Source: Streptomyces humi
GTDB taxonomy: Bacteria > Actinomycetota > Actinomycetes > Streptomycetales > Streptomycetaceae
Length of the DNA: 64,000 bases
Direction of reading: 5' to 3'
NCBI RefSeq assembly: GCF_001005085.2
Contig: NZ_LBMU02000016.1
Span: 152,269-216,268 of the forward strand
Below the pieces are notes generated by a model. It ran no database searches, was not told the DNA's origin, and saw only the letters and a program-made list of their open reading frames with translations. The position numbers and the translations under genes are program-made. Below are positions 47,835 to 56,475 of this stretch, in pieces. Position 1 is the stretch's first letter, and every line of letters starts with the position of its first letter.

Positions 47835-48113
47835 TCAGCGCTGGGTGGTGTCCGACGGCTCGTTGACCGGGCGGGAGCTGGTCACGTCACCGGGGGACGC
47901 CTGGATGGTGCGCTGGGCCGGGGGCTGCTCGCCGGAGGCGGGCGCCTGGGAAGTGGTGCTGCCGTCTTCCTTCATCGCCTTGGCCTCGCTCTTGAGGATG
48001 CGCGCGGACTTGCCGAGCGAGCGGGCCATGTCCGGAAGCTTCTTCGCGCCGAACAGCAGGATGACGACGACAAGGATGAGAATGATCTCGGGGGCTCCGA
48101 GCCTTCCGAACAT
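47835..48113 (-). CDS. tatA: Sec-independent translocase subunit TatA
   Basis: A 92-residue TatA. The N-terminal membrane helix [28 protein letters not shown] includes the hinge FGAKKLP and an amphipathic helix up to about residue 50, followed by a disordered Ser/Pro/Thr tail. TatA forms the size-variable protein-conducting element with TatC. ATG at 48113 follows AAGG. It lies 47 bp upstream of tatC in the same operon; Streptomyces export many folded proteins this way. Confidence 0.96.
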   Translation of the reverse strand: MFGRLGAPEIILILVVVILLFGAKKLPDMARSLGKSARILKSEAKAMKEDGSTTSQAPASGEQPPAQRTIQASPGDVTSSRPVNEPSDTTQR

Positions 48114-48163
48114 AAGTCTTTACCTTCTCACCGAGGCGGCTGGGTGGGGTGCTGTCCGATCGG

Positions 48164-48179
48164 TCGGACATACGTCCGA
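48164..48179. promoter_or_regulatory. Inverted repeat upstream of tatA
   Basis: TCGGAC-ATAC-GTCCGA, a 6-bp perfect inverted repeat about 50 bp upstream of the tatA start. It may be an operator; no known regulator is matched. Confidence 0.35.
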
Positions 48180-48373
48180 GTGATCGTGCTCTCAGCGATC
48201 GTAACGCTCAGGGGTAAACGTGAGGCAATCCCCGTGCGTACTCCCGGTCCGCGGAACGGGCCTCGTTCTCCGTGCCGCGAGCAGCAGCGTACCCGTCGGG
48301 GTGCTCGGCATGACAGGGCGAAGTGACGCAAACCGCTTCAGGCCCACTACTCACATCGCCTTCACAGGGGGCG

Positions 48374-48568
48374 TCACAGTGCGTCGACAGTCCGGGCGGC
48401 GCTCTCGGCCGCCCGCTCCAGGTCCTCCGCGGCCCGGTTGATGCGCCGCGCCGACTCCGTGACCTGCGCTCCCAGCCGCCGTGCCTCCAGGAAGACCCGC
48501 ACGGCCAGGACGCCGAGCACGGCGAGACCCACGAACCCCACGGCTACCGCGATCATCGCCCAGAACAT
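48374..48568 (-). CDS. Small membrane protein with C-terminal coiled helix
   Basis: A 64-residue protein: one hydrophobic helix (MIAVAVGFVGLAVLGVLAVRVFLEA, residues about 4-28), then a charged, heptad-like helix (QVTESARRINRAAEDLERAAESAARTV). This recalls DUF948-type or t-SNARE-like membrane-tethered coiled proteins, but no function is known. It starts 9 bp after the zinc-ribbon protein gene and is probably part of the pafBC transcript, not of the tat operon, which begins 260 bp further on. Confidence 0.8.
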   Translation of the reverse strand: MFWAMIAVAVGFVGLAVLGVLAVRVFLEARRLGAQVTESARRINRAAEDLERAAESAARTVDAL

Positions 48569-48577
48569 GCCCCGAGC

Positions 48578-48934
48578 CTAGACCGTGGGGTGCAGCCGCA
48601 GGGTTTTGACCCCGCCGCCGGTGAGCAGCTCGACGATCCGCTCGCCGGCGGGCTTGCGGACGGCGGCCCCGCAGTCGGGGCACGTGAAGGAGTAGAACGT
48701 CGTCTTGCTGGTGGCTCCGATGGCCAGGCGCAGGGCGCTCGCGGCGAGCTCGAAGCTGCCCCGGCAGTCCGGGCAGCCGGCCCGGAACACCACGGGGACC
48801 ACTCTTCTCATCCCGGCGAATGCGGCCGCGACCGTGATCTCCCCCGCGCCGGAACCCGAAGACTCGCTCAAATCCCTCGCCCCTCCATGTTGGTCGTTCG
48901 CCTCCGGGGCGCCCTCGCCCTGCGGCTCACTCAC
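48578..48934 (-). CDS. Zinc-ribbon protein, FmdB/TFIIS-like
   Basis: A 118-residue protein with two CxxC pairs: FRAGCPDCRGSFELAASALRL and FTCPDCGAAVRKPAG. The 30-residue spacing makes a zinc-ribbon-like fold. The N-terminal ~45 residues are acidic and disordered. Metal binding is clear; partner and role are unknown, although it sits directly after pafC. GTG at 48934 overlaps the pafC stop by 8 bp; a later ATG (MRRVVPVVF) is a possible alternative start. Confidence 0.8.
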   Translation of the reverse strand: MSEPQGEGAPEANDQHGGARDLSESSGSGAGEITVAAAFAGMRRVVPVVFRAGCPDCRGSFELAASALRLAIGATSKTTFYSFTCPDCGAAVRKPAGERIVELLTGGGVKTLRLHPTV

Positions 48935-49937
48935 GCCCTTGCTGATCGGCGACCACGCCACGGTCGTACGCCGCCAGTGCCTCGCGGGCCGCCCGGCTGG
49001 CGCTCTCGGCCAGCTCGGGCGGTGCCACGATCCGGCCGTCGCCGCCGAGCCTGAGCGCCAGCCGGCGCAGGGAGGCCGGATCGGGGGTGCGCAGAGTAAT
49101 ACGCAGTCCGCCGTCGGGAAGCTCATCCGCGCTGTCGTGCGGGTAGTACTCGGCGACCCAGCGGCCGCCCGGGCCGACCTCCACGACCACCTCGGGGTCC
49201 TCGGCGGCCGGCTGCACCAGCGCCTCGGACAGGTCGCGCAGCTCGATCTCCGGGGGCGCGGACGGCTCGTCCAGGATCTTGATCTCCGCCACCCGGTCGA
49301 GCCGGAAGGTGCGGCGGGCCTCGGAGCGCCGGCACCAGGCCTCCACATAGGTGTGGCCGACGCTGACCAGGCGGATGGGGTCGATCTCGCGTTCGGTGAC
49401 CTCGTCACGGGCCGGCGAGTAGTAGCGGATCCACAGCCGGCGGCGCTCGGAGATCGCCCGGTCGACGTCGGCGAAGACGCCGCCCTCGGACTCGAAGGTC
49501 ACCGACAGCCGGGCGCTGGCGTCGCCCGCCTCGCCGGCCGCGGTCTCCACCTTGGCGGTGGCCCGCAGCAGCGCCTGCCGGTCGCCCTCGCGCAGTCCGG
49601 GCAGGGTGGCCACGGCGCGGGCGGCGACCAGGAGCGCGGTCGCCTCGTCGGCGGCGAGCCGGAGCGGTTCGGCGGCCTCCTCGCCGAGCGCGGCGGCGTT
49701 GTGCCACCAGATCCGCTCGCCGTCGGTGTCGATGTCCAGCAGGTCACCGCCCCGGAAGCTGGTGCCGCACATGGGCAGCACGTCGAGGTCGGAGACCAGC
49801 TCGTCCTCCGTGATGCCGAACGCCCGGGCGACGTCCGCGATCCGGGCGCCGGGGCGCTCGCGCAGATAGGTCACCAGGGACAGCATCCGCCGGGTCTGGT
49901 CGATGGCGCTGACGGGCCTGACCGGTTTGCCTGCCAC
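48927..49937 (-). CDS. pafC: WYL-domain DNA-damage regulator PafC
   Basis: A 336-residue HTH-WYL protein. The N-terminal winged helix (AIDQTRRMLSLVTYLRERPG, RIADVARAFGITEDELVSDLDVL) is followed by the WYL domain (IRYYSPARDEVTEREIDPIRL, HTYVEAWCRRSEARRTFRLDRV) and a WCX-like C-terminal region. With PafB it forms the activator of the LexA-independent DNA-damage response, binding RecA-NDp promoters. GTG at 49937 (VAGKPVRPVSAIDQ) lies 19 bp after pafB. Target promoters may include helY and the 5'-3' exonuclease of this window. Confidence 0.94.
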   Translation of the reverse strand: MAGKPVRPVSAIDQTRRMLSLVTYLRERPGARIADVARAFGITEDELVSDLDVLPMCGTSFRGGDLLDIDTDGERIWWHNAAALGEEAAEPLRLAADEATALLVAARAVATLPGLREGDRQALLRATAKVETAAGEAGDASARLSVTFESEGGVFADVDRAISERRRLWIRYYSPARDEVTEREIDPIRLVSVGHTYVEAWCRRSEARRTFRLDRVAEIKILDEPSAPPEIELRDLSEALVQPAAEDPEVVVEVGPGGRWVAEYYPHDSADELPDGGLRITLRTPDPASLRRLALRLGGDGRIVAPPELAESASRAAREALAAYDRGVVADQQGRE

Positions 49938-49956
49938 TGTCTTGCTCCGCTCCCCC

Positions 49957-50910
49957 TCAGCCCTTGGCCACGGCACGCAGCCGGTCCACCACGTCCGCAC
50001 GCAGCTCGGCCGGCTCCAGGACCATCACGTCCGCCGCGAACTCGACCAGCCAGGCGTCCAGACCGTGCCCGTACGGAATCTCCAACTCGTCCCACCCGTC
50101 ACCGAGTTCCCGCACCGCCGTGGCCTTCGCCCGAAGGGGGTAGCCGGCGCCGGACCGCAGCCGGATCAGGGCGGAGCGGTCGGCGATCTCCCCGGCCCAG
50201 CTCGCGACGGTCTCGCGCACGGTGACGACGTCCGGGACCGGCACGGTGAAGCCGGTGCCCCGGGAACGGACCCGTCCGGTGATCCGCGACAGCCGGAACA
50301 CCCGCTCGGCGCCGCGGTCCCGGTCCCAGCCCGCCAGGTACCAGTGGCCGCGCCAGCACTCCAGGGCCCAGGGCTCCACATGCCGGGGCTCGGGGTGGGC
50401 GGCGGTGGCCTTGCGGTAGTCGAAGACGACCGGGCGGCGGTCGCGGCAGGCCAGCATCAGCGGTTCGAAGGCGGCCTCGTGCACGGGGATGCGCGGTTCC
50501 AGGGCGCCGTGCGCCTCGTACGGGTCGACGTCCTCGGGGATCCCCGCCGCCCGCAGCTTCTGTAGTGCGCCGCTGGCCGCGCCGGCCAGCCGGGCCTGCT
50601 GCCAGACCTTGGCGGCCAGCCCGAGGGCGGCGGCCTCCTCGGCGTCCAGGGTGATGGGGGGCAGCCGGTTGCTGTCGCGGCGCGCGAGGTAGCCGACCTC
50701 GCCGTCCAGGTTCTCGACGGTCTCGATCACCAGGCCGAGTTCACGGAGATCGTCCTTGTCCCGCTCGAACATCCGGTTGAAGGAGTCGTCCGATCCCGCT
50801 TCGAGGTAGGCCTCGATGGATTCCCGCAGCTCACGCTTGCTGAGCGGTCGCCGCGTCCCCAGCAGGCACAGCGCCAGGTTCATCAGCCGCTCGGCCTTGG
50901 CAATGGCCAT
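49957..50910 (-). CDS. pafB: WYL-domain DNA-damage regulator PafB
   Basis: A 317-residue HTH-WYL protein. HTH region: AERLMNLALCLLGTRRPLSK then ELRESIEAYLEAGSDDSFNRMFERDKDDLRE (residues ~7-60). The WYL core is RRPVVFDYRKATAAHPEPRHVEPWALECWRGHWYLAGWDRDRGAERVFRLSRI in two parts (about 160-215). PafB and PafC arise from an ancient duplication and act as a heterodimer. Encoded first in an operon with pafC. In mycobacteria pafA precedes pafB directly; here two FKBP genes lie between. Confidence 0.94.
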   Translation of the reverse strand: MAIAKAERLMNLALCLLGTRRPLSKRELRESIEAYLEAGSDDSFNRMFERDKDDLRELGLVIETVENLDGEVGYLARRDSNRLPPITLDAEEAAALGLAAKVWQQARLAGAASGALQKLRAAGIPEDVDPYEAHGALEPRIPVHEAAFEPLMLACRDRRPVVFDYRKATAAHPEPRHVEPWALECWRGHWYLAGWDRDRGAERVFRLSRITGRVRSRGTGFTVPVPDVVTVRETVASWAGEIADRSALIRLRSGAGYPLRAKATAVRELGDGWDELEIPYGHGLDAWLVEFAADVMVLEPAELRADVVDRLRAVAKG

Positions 50911-51019
50911 CGACGCCCTTCGCCTTCCCTATGGTGCTCCTGACCGATGACCGTACCGCTCCGGAGCGTCACGGCAAAAGCCAGTCCGAACATCCAGGAC
51001 CGAAACGGACAGGACATGA

Positions 51020-51055
51020 CAGAAACGAGGGCCCGCGCGGACGGCGCGAGCCCTC
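51020..51055 (-). terminator. Terminator after the small FKBP gene
   Basis: Arms GAGGGCCCGCGC (51027-51038) and GCGCGAGCCCTC (51044-51055), one mismatch, 5-nt loop, then GTTTCTG on the minus strand. It is 58 bp past the FKBP stop and separates this gene from pafB. Confidence 0.7.
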
Positions 51056-51112
51056 GACCGGCCGGTGTCCGGCCGGAAACGGTCCGCGCCCGAGGGCGCC
51101 GACCAGGGAAGA

Positions 51113-51484
51113 TCAGACCCCGAGCAGATCCACGACGAAGATCAGCGTCTCGCCGGGCTGGATCGCCGGCGTCGGGCTCTGGTTGCCGTAGGCGAGGTGG
51201 GCCGGGATGGTCAGCTGGCGGCGGCCGCCGACCTTCATGCCCTGCACGCCCTGGTCCCAGCCCTTGATGACCCGGCCACCGCCCAGCGGGAAGCGGAACG
51301 GCGTGCCACGGTTCCAGCTGGCGTCGAACTCCTCGCCGGTGCTGAACGCGACACCCACGTAGTGCACGGTGACGGTCTGGCCCGCCTGGGCCACCTCGCC
51401 CTCGCCTTCCCAGATGTCCTTGATCTCCAGGTCGGCCGGGGGCTCGCCGCCAGGGAAGTCGATCTCGGGCTTGTCGATGCTCAC
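51113..51484 (-). CDS. FKBP-type peptidyl-prolyl isomerase
   Basis: A 123-residue single-domain cytoplasmic FKBP that catalyses cis-trans isomerisation of X-Pro bonds. The active-site residues are present: Phe-Asp in EEFDASWNRGTPFRFPLGG, Trp in VIKGWDQGVQGMKVGG and Tyr in PAHLAYGNQSP, ending IFVVDLLGV. GTG at 51484 follows AGGAGCTAGAGAC. It is 74 bp from the tandem-FKBP lipoprotein gene in the same direction, likely co-transcribed. Confidence 0.96.
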   Translation of the reverse strand: MSIDKPEIDFPGGEPPADLEIKDIWEGEGEVAQAGQTVTVHYVGVAFSTGEEFDASWNRGTPFRFPLGGGRVIKGWDQGVQGMKVGGRRQLTIPAHLAYGNQSPTPAIQPGETLIFVVDLLGV

Positions 51485-51558
51485 GTCTCTAGCTCCTGCT
51501 TGTGTACGACACGGAACCCGGACAGTCTTTCATCCCCGCCGCCCCGGTGCCCGCCCGA

Positions 51559-52560
51559 CTACATCGCCGCCAGGATGTCCACCGAGAACACCAGCGTGGA
51601 CCCCTTCTTCACGACACCACCGCTCGGCGGGTTGTTCCCGTAGGCCAGGTCCGGCGGTACGACGACCAGCACCCGGCTGCCCACCTTCTTCCCGGTGATC
51701 CCCTGGGCCAGCCCCTTGACGACCTCCTGCATCTGGGCCACCGAGAACTGGCTCAGCCGCCCGCTGTCGTACGTCTGCTCGAAGGTCTTGCCGCCGTCCC
51801 AGACCACGCCCTTGAACTGGCACAGGATCGTCTGCGAGGCCTGCACCTGCGGCCCGTCGCCCTCCAGGACGTAGGCCGACACCAGCTTCTTCGGCGGGTC
51901 GGCCTTGGGGATCTCGATCGACGGGGCCTTGCCGTCCGTGTTCGTGCCCACCTTCGGCAGCGCGGCGTCGCTCTGCGCGACCTCCTTGCCCGTGCTGGAG
52001 CTCCGGGAGTTGAACGAGGCCAGCACGTCCACCACGAACACGAGCGTGTCCGTGCCCTTGATGCCCGCCTGGGAGTTGCCCGAGGTGCCGTATCCCCACT
52101 TGGGCGGCACCGCCATCAGGACCCGGCTGCCCACCTTCTTCCCGGCCAGCGCGTACCGCCAGCCGTCGATGATGCTGCCCTGCGCCAGCTGCATCACCAG
52201 CGGCGTACGGTCGTAGGACTGGTCGAAGACCTTCGCCGTGGACCAGATCTGCCCGAGGTAGTTGGCCTGGATGAAGTCGTTCTCCGCGACGGCCTTGCCG
52301 CCCCCCGCGATCACGGTCTTCACCGCCAGGTTCTCCGACGGATCACCGCTGCCCTTGGACACCGTCGGCTTCTCGTCGAACTTCGTGCCCGCCGTGATCG
52401 CCGGCAGCGGGCCGTCCACGATCTTCGGTGGCGGCACCGAGGAGGCGGAGGCCGACGGCGACGCAGTGGCCTTGCTGGAGGAGGACGAGTCGTCACCGCA
52501 CCCGGCGAGTGTGACCAGTCCTGCGGGAACGGCGGCAAGGAGAAGAGAGCGTCGGCGCAC
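51559..52560 (-). CDS. Lipoprotein with two FKBP domains
   Basis: A 333-residue exported lipoprotein. The lipobox is LVTLAGCGDDSSSSS (Cys about 21). FKBP domain 1 (about 110-200) has KVFDQSYDRTPLVMQLAQG, IDGWRYALAGKKVGSRVL and PKWGYGTSG. Domain 2 (about 240-333) has KTFEQTYDSGRLSQFSV and VVKGLAQGITGKKVGSRVL, lacking the usual active-site Trp, then PDLAYGNNPPSGG. One active and one structural domain is the likely reading. It may fold proteins outside the membrane. A strong terminator of pafA lies upstream, so it has its own promoter. Confidence 0.92.
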   Translation of the reverse strand: MRRRSLLLAAVPAGLVTLAGCGDDSSSSSKATASPSASASSVPPPKIVDGPLPAITAGTKFDEKPTVSKGSGDPSENLAVKTVIAGGGKAVAENDFIQANYLGQIWSTAKVFDQSYDRTPLVMQLAQGSIIDGWRYALAGKKVGSRVLMAVPPKWGYGTSGNSQAGIKGTDTLVFVVDVLASFNSRSSSTGKEVAQSDAALPKVGTNTDGKAPSIEIPKADPPKKLVSAYVLEGDGPQVQASQTILCQFKGVVWDGGKTFEQTYDSGRLSQFSVAQMQEVVKGLAQGITGKKVGSRVLVVVPPDLAYGNNPPSGGVVKKGSTLVFSVDILAAM

Positions 52561-52618
52561 GGAAGAGCCTCGTAATCGGTCGATCTTGCGGATGGCGTGC
52601 GCGCAACTCTACGACGCG

Positions 52619-52655
52619 ACACGGGCGCCGTACGGGAAACGTACGGCGCCCGTGT
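52619..52655 (-). terminator. Terminator after pafA
   Basis: A perfect 15-bp inverted repeat (ACACGGGCGCCGTAC and complement, arms 52619-52633 and 52641-52655) with a 7-nt loop, 20 bp past the pafA stop. No U-tract follows. Confidence 0.8.
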
Positions 52656-52674
52656 GGCGTTCCACGGCTTCCGA

Positions 52675-54036
52675 TCACATACCGGCGATGAGTTTCTCCA
52701 CCCGGTCGTCCACGGAACGGAACGGGTCCTTGCACAACACGGTGCGCTGCGCCTGGTCGTTGAGCTTCAGATGCACCCAGTCGACCGTGAAGTCCCGCCG
52801 CTGTTCCTGGGCCCGCCGGATGAAGTCCCCGCGCAGCCGCGCCCGAGTCGTCTGCGGCGGCACCGACTTACCCTCGAAGATCTTCAAGTCATTGCAGATC
52901 CGCGCGGCTTGTCCCTTCTTCTCCAGGAGGTAATACAGACCCCGACGACGGTGGATGTCGTGATAAGCGAGGTCTATCTGCGCCACCCGCGGATGGGACA
53001 TGGTCATGTTGTGCTTGGCCCGGTACCGCTCGATGAGCTTGTACTTCATCACCCAGTCGATCTCGGTGCCGATCCGGTCCAGATCCTCCGCCTCGATCGC
53101 GTCCAGGGTGCGGCCCCACAGCTCCAGCACCTGCTCGACGGTGCCGGTGCGGATACCGCGCCGCTCGCAGAAGTCCACGGCCTTCTCGTAGTACTCCCGC
53201 TGCACCTCCAGCGCCGAGGCCTCCCGGCCGCTGGCGAGACGCACCTTGCGCCGGCCCGTGATGTCATGGCTGACCTCGCGGATCGCCCGGATCGGGTTCT
53301 CCAGGGTCAGGTCACGCATCACCGTGCCCGCCTCGATCATGCGCAGCACCAGGTCGGTGGCGCCGACCTTCAGCAGCATCGTCGTCTCGGACATGTTCGA
53401 GTCGCCCACGATGACGTGCAGCCGGCGGTACCGCTCGGCGTCCGCGTGCGGTTCGTCCCGCGTGTTGATGATCGGCCGGGAACGTGTCGTCGCCGACGAC
53501 ACGCCCTCCCAGATGTGCTCCGCCCGCTGGCTCACGCAGTACACCGCACCGCGCGGGGTCTGCAACACCTTCCCCGCGCCGCACAGCAGCTGCCGGGTCA
53601 CCAGGAACGGGATGAGGATGTCCGCGAGGCGGGAGAACTCCCCGTGCCGCGCCACCAGATAGTTCTCGTGGCAACCATAGGAGTTGCCCGCCGAGTCCGT
53701 GTTGTTCTTGAAGAGGTAGACGTCGCCCGCGATTCCCTCCTCGTGCAGGCGTCGTTCGGCGTCCACCAACAGCCCTTCGAGAATGCGCTCGCCGGCCTTG
53801 TCGTGAGTGACCAGTTCGGTCACGTTGTCACATTCGGGTGTCGCGTATTCCGGATGTGAGCCCACGTCGAGATACAGCCGGGCGCCGTTCCGCAGAAAGA
53901 CATTGCTGCTACGGCCCCATGACACGACACGGCGGAAGAGGTACCGCGCCACCTCGTCAGGCGACAGGCGGCGCTGTCCCCTGAACGTGCACGTGACGCC
54001 GTACTCGTTCTCCAGCCCGAAAATGCGGCGGTCCAT
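52675..54036 (-). CDS. pafA: Pup-protein ligase PafA
   Basis: A 453-residue carboxylate-amine ligase of the glutamine-synthetase superfamily. It joins the C-terminal Glu of deamidated Pup to lysine side chains of target proteins using ATP. Signature start [13 protein letters not shown] (metal Glu), the catalytic Asp region [39 protein letters not shown], and [21 protein letters not shown] shared with Dop. ATG at 54036. An MFS/LacI gene pair separates it from the proteasome genes; terminator immediately after it. Confidence 0.97.
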   Translation of the reverse strand: MDRRIFGLENEYGVTCTFRGQRRLSPDEVARYLFRRVVSWGRSSNVFLRNGARLYLDVGSHPEYATPECDNVTELVTHDKAGERILEGLLVDAERRLHEEGIAGDVYLFKNNTDSAGNSYGCHENYLVARHGEFSRLADILIPFLVTRQLLCGAGKVLQTPRGAVYCVSQRAEHIWEGVSSATTRSRPIINTRDEPHADAERYRRLHVIVGDSNMSETTMLLKVGATDLVLRMIEAGTVMRDLTLENPIRAIREVSHDITGRRKVRLASGREASALEVQREYYEKAVDFCERRGIRTGTVEQVLELWGRTLDAIEAEDLDRIGTEIDWVMKYKLIERYRAKHNMTMSHPRVAQIDLAYHDIHRRRGLYYLLEKKGQAARICNDLKIFEGKSVPPQTTRARLRGDFIRRAQEQRRDFTVDWVHLKLNDQAQRTVLCKDPFRSVDDRVEKLIAGM

Positions 54037-54045
54037 GACTGAACA

Positions 54046-55305
54046 TTACGCCCGATCCCCCGAGCTGAAACGGGGTTCGGCAGCACGATTTGGATCATTT
54101 TCCGAACCGGCGGCAACCACCGCGCCCCCACCGGGAGCTGCGAGGACCCGCCCCGTGACCACCAGGACCAGCAACGACACACCCCCCGCCACCGCCGGCA
54201 GCGCGAACCCCCAGAGCGCCCCGCCCGCCTCGACGACCGGCCCCGCGAGGCCCGTTCCCACCGACGAACCCACGGTGAACGTCGTCACGAGCCAGGAGAA
54301 CGCCTCGGTGACCGTGCCGCTCGGCGCGTGCCGGTCCACCAGCACGAACGCGCACGCGATGGCCGGGGCCAGGAACACGCCCGCGAGCACCGTGAGCGCC
54401 ACCATGGCCACCGCGCCGGGCATCAGCATCAGCGGCAGGTAACACACCGCCAGAAGCGCCACCAGGACCCGCAGTCGCCGGGCCGGCTCGCCCGGCCACT
54501 GCCGCGCCCCGTACACCGCGCCCCCGAGCAGCGCGCCGAGCCCCAGGGCGGCCATCAGCCAGCCGTAGACCGCGGCACCGCCGTGGTCGTCGGCGTACGG
54601 CACCGACGCCACCGTGATGGAGCCCAGCGCCATGCCCACGAAGAAGAACGCGGCCAGCAGCGCCAGCAGCCCCCGGGAGCGCAGCGCCCCCAGCCAGTGC
54701 GCCTCGCGCGGCGCCGAACGCCACGTCCGCGAAGGCGCGGAGACCACCACGGACAGCGCCCCCAGCACCCCCACCGCGTTCACCACCAGCAGCGCCGCCT
54801 GCGCCGACCACAGCGACACGCACAACGTCACCAGCAACGGCCCGGCCGTGAACATGACTTCCTGGGCCACCGCGTCCATCGCGTACGCCGTGTGCACGCG
54901 CTCCTCGCCGCCGAGCACCTGGGGCCACAGGGCCCGGAGGCCGCCCTCCAGGGGCGGGGTGAACAGCCCGGCCGTCGCGACGGCCGCGTAGGCGAGCGGC
55001 AGCGTCCCGGTGCCCGCGAAGGCGAACCCGGCCATCGCGAGCGCCGACGCGAGGGCGGCGGGCAACTGGACGCGCGGCTGCCCGTACAGGTCCACCAGCC
55101 GTCCGAGCACCGGCTGCCCCACCGCGTTCGCCACGCCGTACACCGCCGCCAGCGCCCCGGCGAGGCTGTACGTGCCGCCCTGCGCCCGCACGAACAGCAC
55201 GATCGCGAGGGCCGCGGTCGCGTTCGGCAACCGCCCCACCAGCGTCCCCGTCAGCAGCCGGGCCGCGTGCCTCGCCCTGAGGATCTCCAGGTACCCCGCG
55301 GCCAT
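54046..55305 (-). CDS. MFS transporter
   Basis: A 419-residue major facilitator with about twelve helices (ALAIVLFVRAQGGTYSLAGALA, QPVLGRLVDLYGQPRVQLPAA resembling the loop 2-3 motif, LLVTLCVSLWSAQAALLVVNA, LLALLAAFFFVGMALGSITVA, GWLMAALGLGALLGGAVYG, VALTVLAGVFLAPAIACAFVLV). Substrate unknown. ATG at 55305. It is divergent from a LacI gene with two TACGTA elements between them, and its 3' end is only 10 bp from the pafA start, so it may read into pafA. Confidence 0.9.
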   Translation of the reverse strand: MAAGYLEILRARHAARLLTGTLVGRLPNATAALAIVLFVRAQGGTYSLAGALAAVYGVANAVGQPVLGRLVDLYGQPRVQLPAALASALAMAGFAFAGTGTLPLAYAAVATAGLFTPPLEGGLRALWPQVLGGEERVHTAYAMDAVAQEVMFTAGPLLVTLCVSLWSAQAALLVVNAVGVLGALSVVVSAPSRTWRSAPREAHWLGALRSRGLLALLAAFFFVGMALGSITVASVPYADDHGGAAVYGWLMAALGLGALLGGAVYGARQWPGEPARRLRVLVALLAVCYLPLMLMPGAVAMVALTVLAGVFLAPAIACAFVLVDRHAPSGTVTEAFSWLVTTFTVGSSVGTGLAGPVVEAGGALWGFALPAVAGGVSLLVLVVTGRVLAAPGGGAVVAAGSENDPNRAAEPRFSSGDRA

Positions 55306-55322
55306 GACCCGCCTCCAAGTTT

Positions 55323-55349
55323 TACGTATAACCTCTTCGCCCATACGTA
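55323..55349. promoter_or_regulatory. Paired TACGTA operators between MFS and LacI genes
   Basis: TACGTA at 55323-55328 and 55344-55349, centres 21 bp apart (about two helical turns), forming the larger inverted repeat ACGTAT-N13-ATACGT. They are placed to control both divergent genes. Confidence 0.6.
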
Positions 55350-55393
55350 CCATGTGCGCTGTTCACACGTCCAGACGAAGGAGCGCACCCCCG

Positions 55394-56410
55394 GTGGCAC
55401 GCAGCAGTACGCGCCCCACGAGCCGCGACGTCGCCCAGGCCGCCGGCGTCTCCCAGGCCGCCGTCTCCCTGGTGCTCGGCGACAAGTGGCGCGGCCGCGT
55501 CTCCGAGACCACCGCCGAACGGGTCCGCGAGGCCGCCCGCGACCTCGGCTACCGCCCCAACCTGGCCGCTCGCAACCTCCGCCTCGGCCACACCCGCACG
55601 GTGCTCCTCGTCGTCCCCGCGCTCACCACCGAGTTCTTCGCGGGCGTCTACACCGGCGCCGCCAGGGTGGCCGCCGAGCACGGCTTCGGAGTCGTCCTCT
55701 ACCCCTCCCCCGAGGGCATCGGCCCGGCCCGCGACCCCTTCGCCTCCGCCCAGGCCGCCCTCGACGGCGTCATCGCCTCCTCGATGGCCGCCGACGCCCT
55801 CACCGCGATCCGCGGCGACCAGCTCCCGCTGGTCATGCTCGACAGCGATCCGGCGGGCAGCCTCGGCGCCGCCACGGTGAACCTGGACATCGCCGACGGC
55901 GTGCGCCAGGTCGCCGAGCACCTGCTGGGCCTCGGCCACCGGCGCTTCCTGCACCTCGCCGCGGACGTCGCCTCCTGGACCTTCGAGGTGCGCGCCCGGG
56001 AACTGGCGGCGCACACGGCCCGGGTCCCGGGCGCCACCGTACGGACCGTCCGCGCCCCCATCTCCATCGAAGGGGCGCTGGCCGCCACCGAGGCCGCCCT
56101 CGCCGCTCCCGGCCTCCATCCCACCGCCCTCGTCTGCGACGACGACAAGCTGGCCGCCGGCGCCTACAAGGCCCTGCGCCGCCTCGGCCTGCGCGTCCCC
56201 GACGACATCTCCGTCACCGGCCTCGACGACCTCGCCCTCGCCACCGCCATCGACCCCGAGCTCACCACCGTGCGGCTCGACGCGGAACGCTTCGGCGAAC
56301 ACGGCATGCGGGCCCTCCTGGCCGTCCTGGAAGGCCGTGACCCCGAGGCCGGGGACATCCCCGTGGAACTCGTCGTACGAGGCTCCACAGCGCCCCCACG
56401 AGCCTCCTGA
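55394..56410 (+). CDS. LacI-family transcriptional regulator
   Basis: A 338-residue repressor. The HTH is at residues ~8-55 (TSRDVAQAAGVSQAAVSLVL, ETTAERVREAARDLGYRPN), followed by the sugar-binding-type effector domain (TRTVLLVVPALTTEFFAGVY, GVIASSMAADALTAIR, VCDDDKLAAGAYKALRRLGL, ISVTGLDDLALATAIDPELTTV). GTG at 55394 follows AAGGAGCG with 10-nt spacing; the reading frame before it overlaps the MFS gene. It probably controls the divergent MFS gene. Confidence 0.93.
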   Translation: MARSSTRPTSRDVAQAAGVSQAAVSLVLGDKWRGRVSETTAERVREAARDLGYRPNLAARNLRLGHTRTVLLVVPALTTEFFAGVYTGAARVAAEHGFGVVLYPSPEGIGPARDPFASAQAALDGVIASSMAADALTAIRGDQLPLVMLDSDPAGSLGAATVNLDIADGVRQVAEHLLGLGHRRFLHLAADVASWTFEVRARELAAHTARVPGATVRTVRAPISIEGALAATEAALAAPGLHPTALVCDDDKLAAGAYKALRRLGLRVPDDISVTGLDDLALATAIDPELTTVRLDAERFGEHGMRALLAVLEGRDPEAGDIPVELVVRGSTAPPRAS

Positions 56411-56419
56411 CACACGCCC

Positions 56420-56452
56420 GCGCCCCGCCCGGGGACTCCCCGGACGGGGCGC
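56420..56452. terminator. Bidirectional terminator between lacI and prcA
   Basis: Arms GCGCCCCGCCCGGGG (56420-56434) and CCCCGGACGGGGCGC (56438-56452), one mismatch in 15, 3-nt loop, in the gap between convergent genes. Confidence 0.75.
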
Positions 56453-56475
56453 GGAGCGCGAAACGGTTCGGAGGG

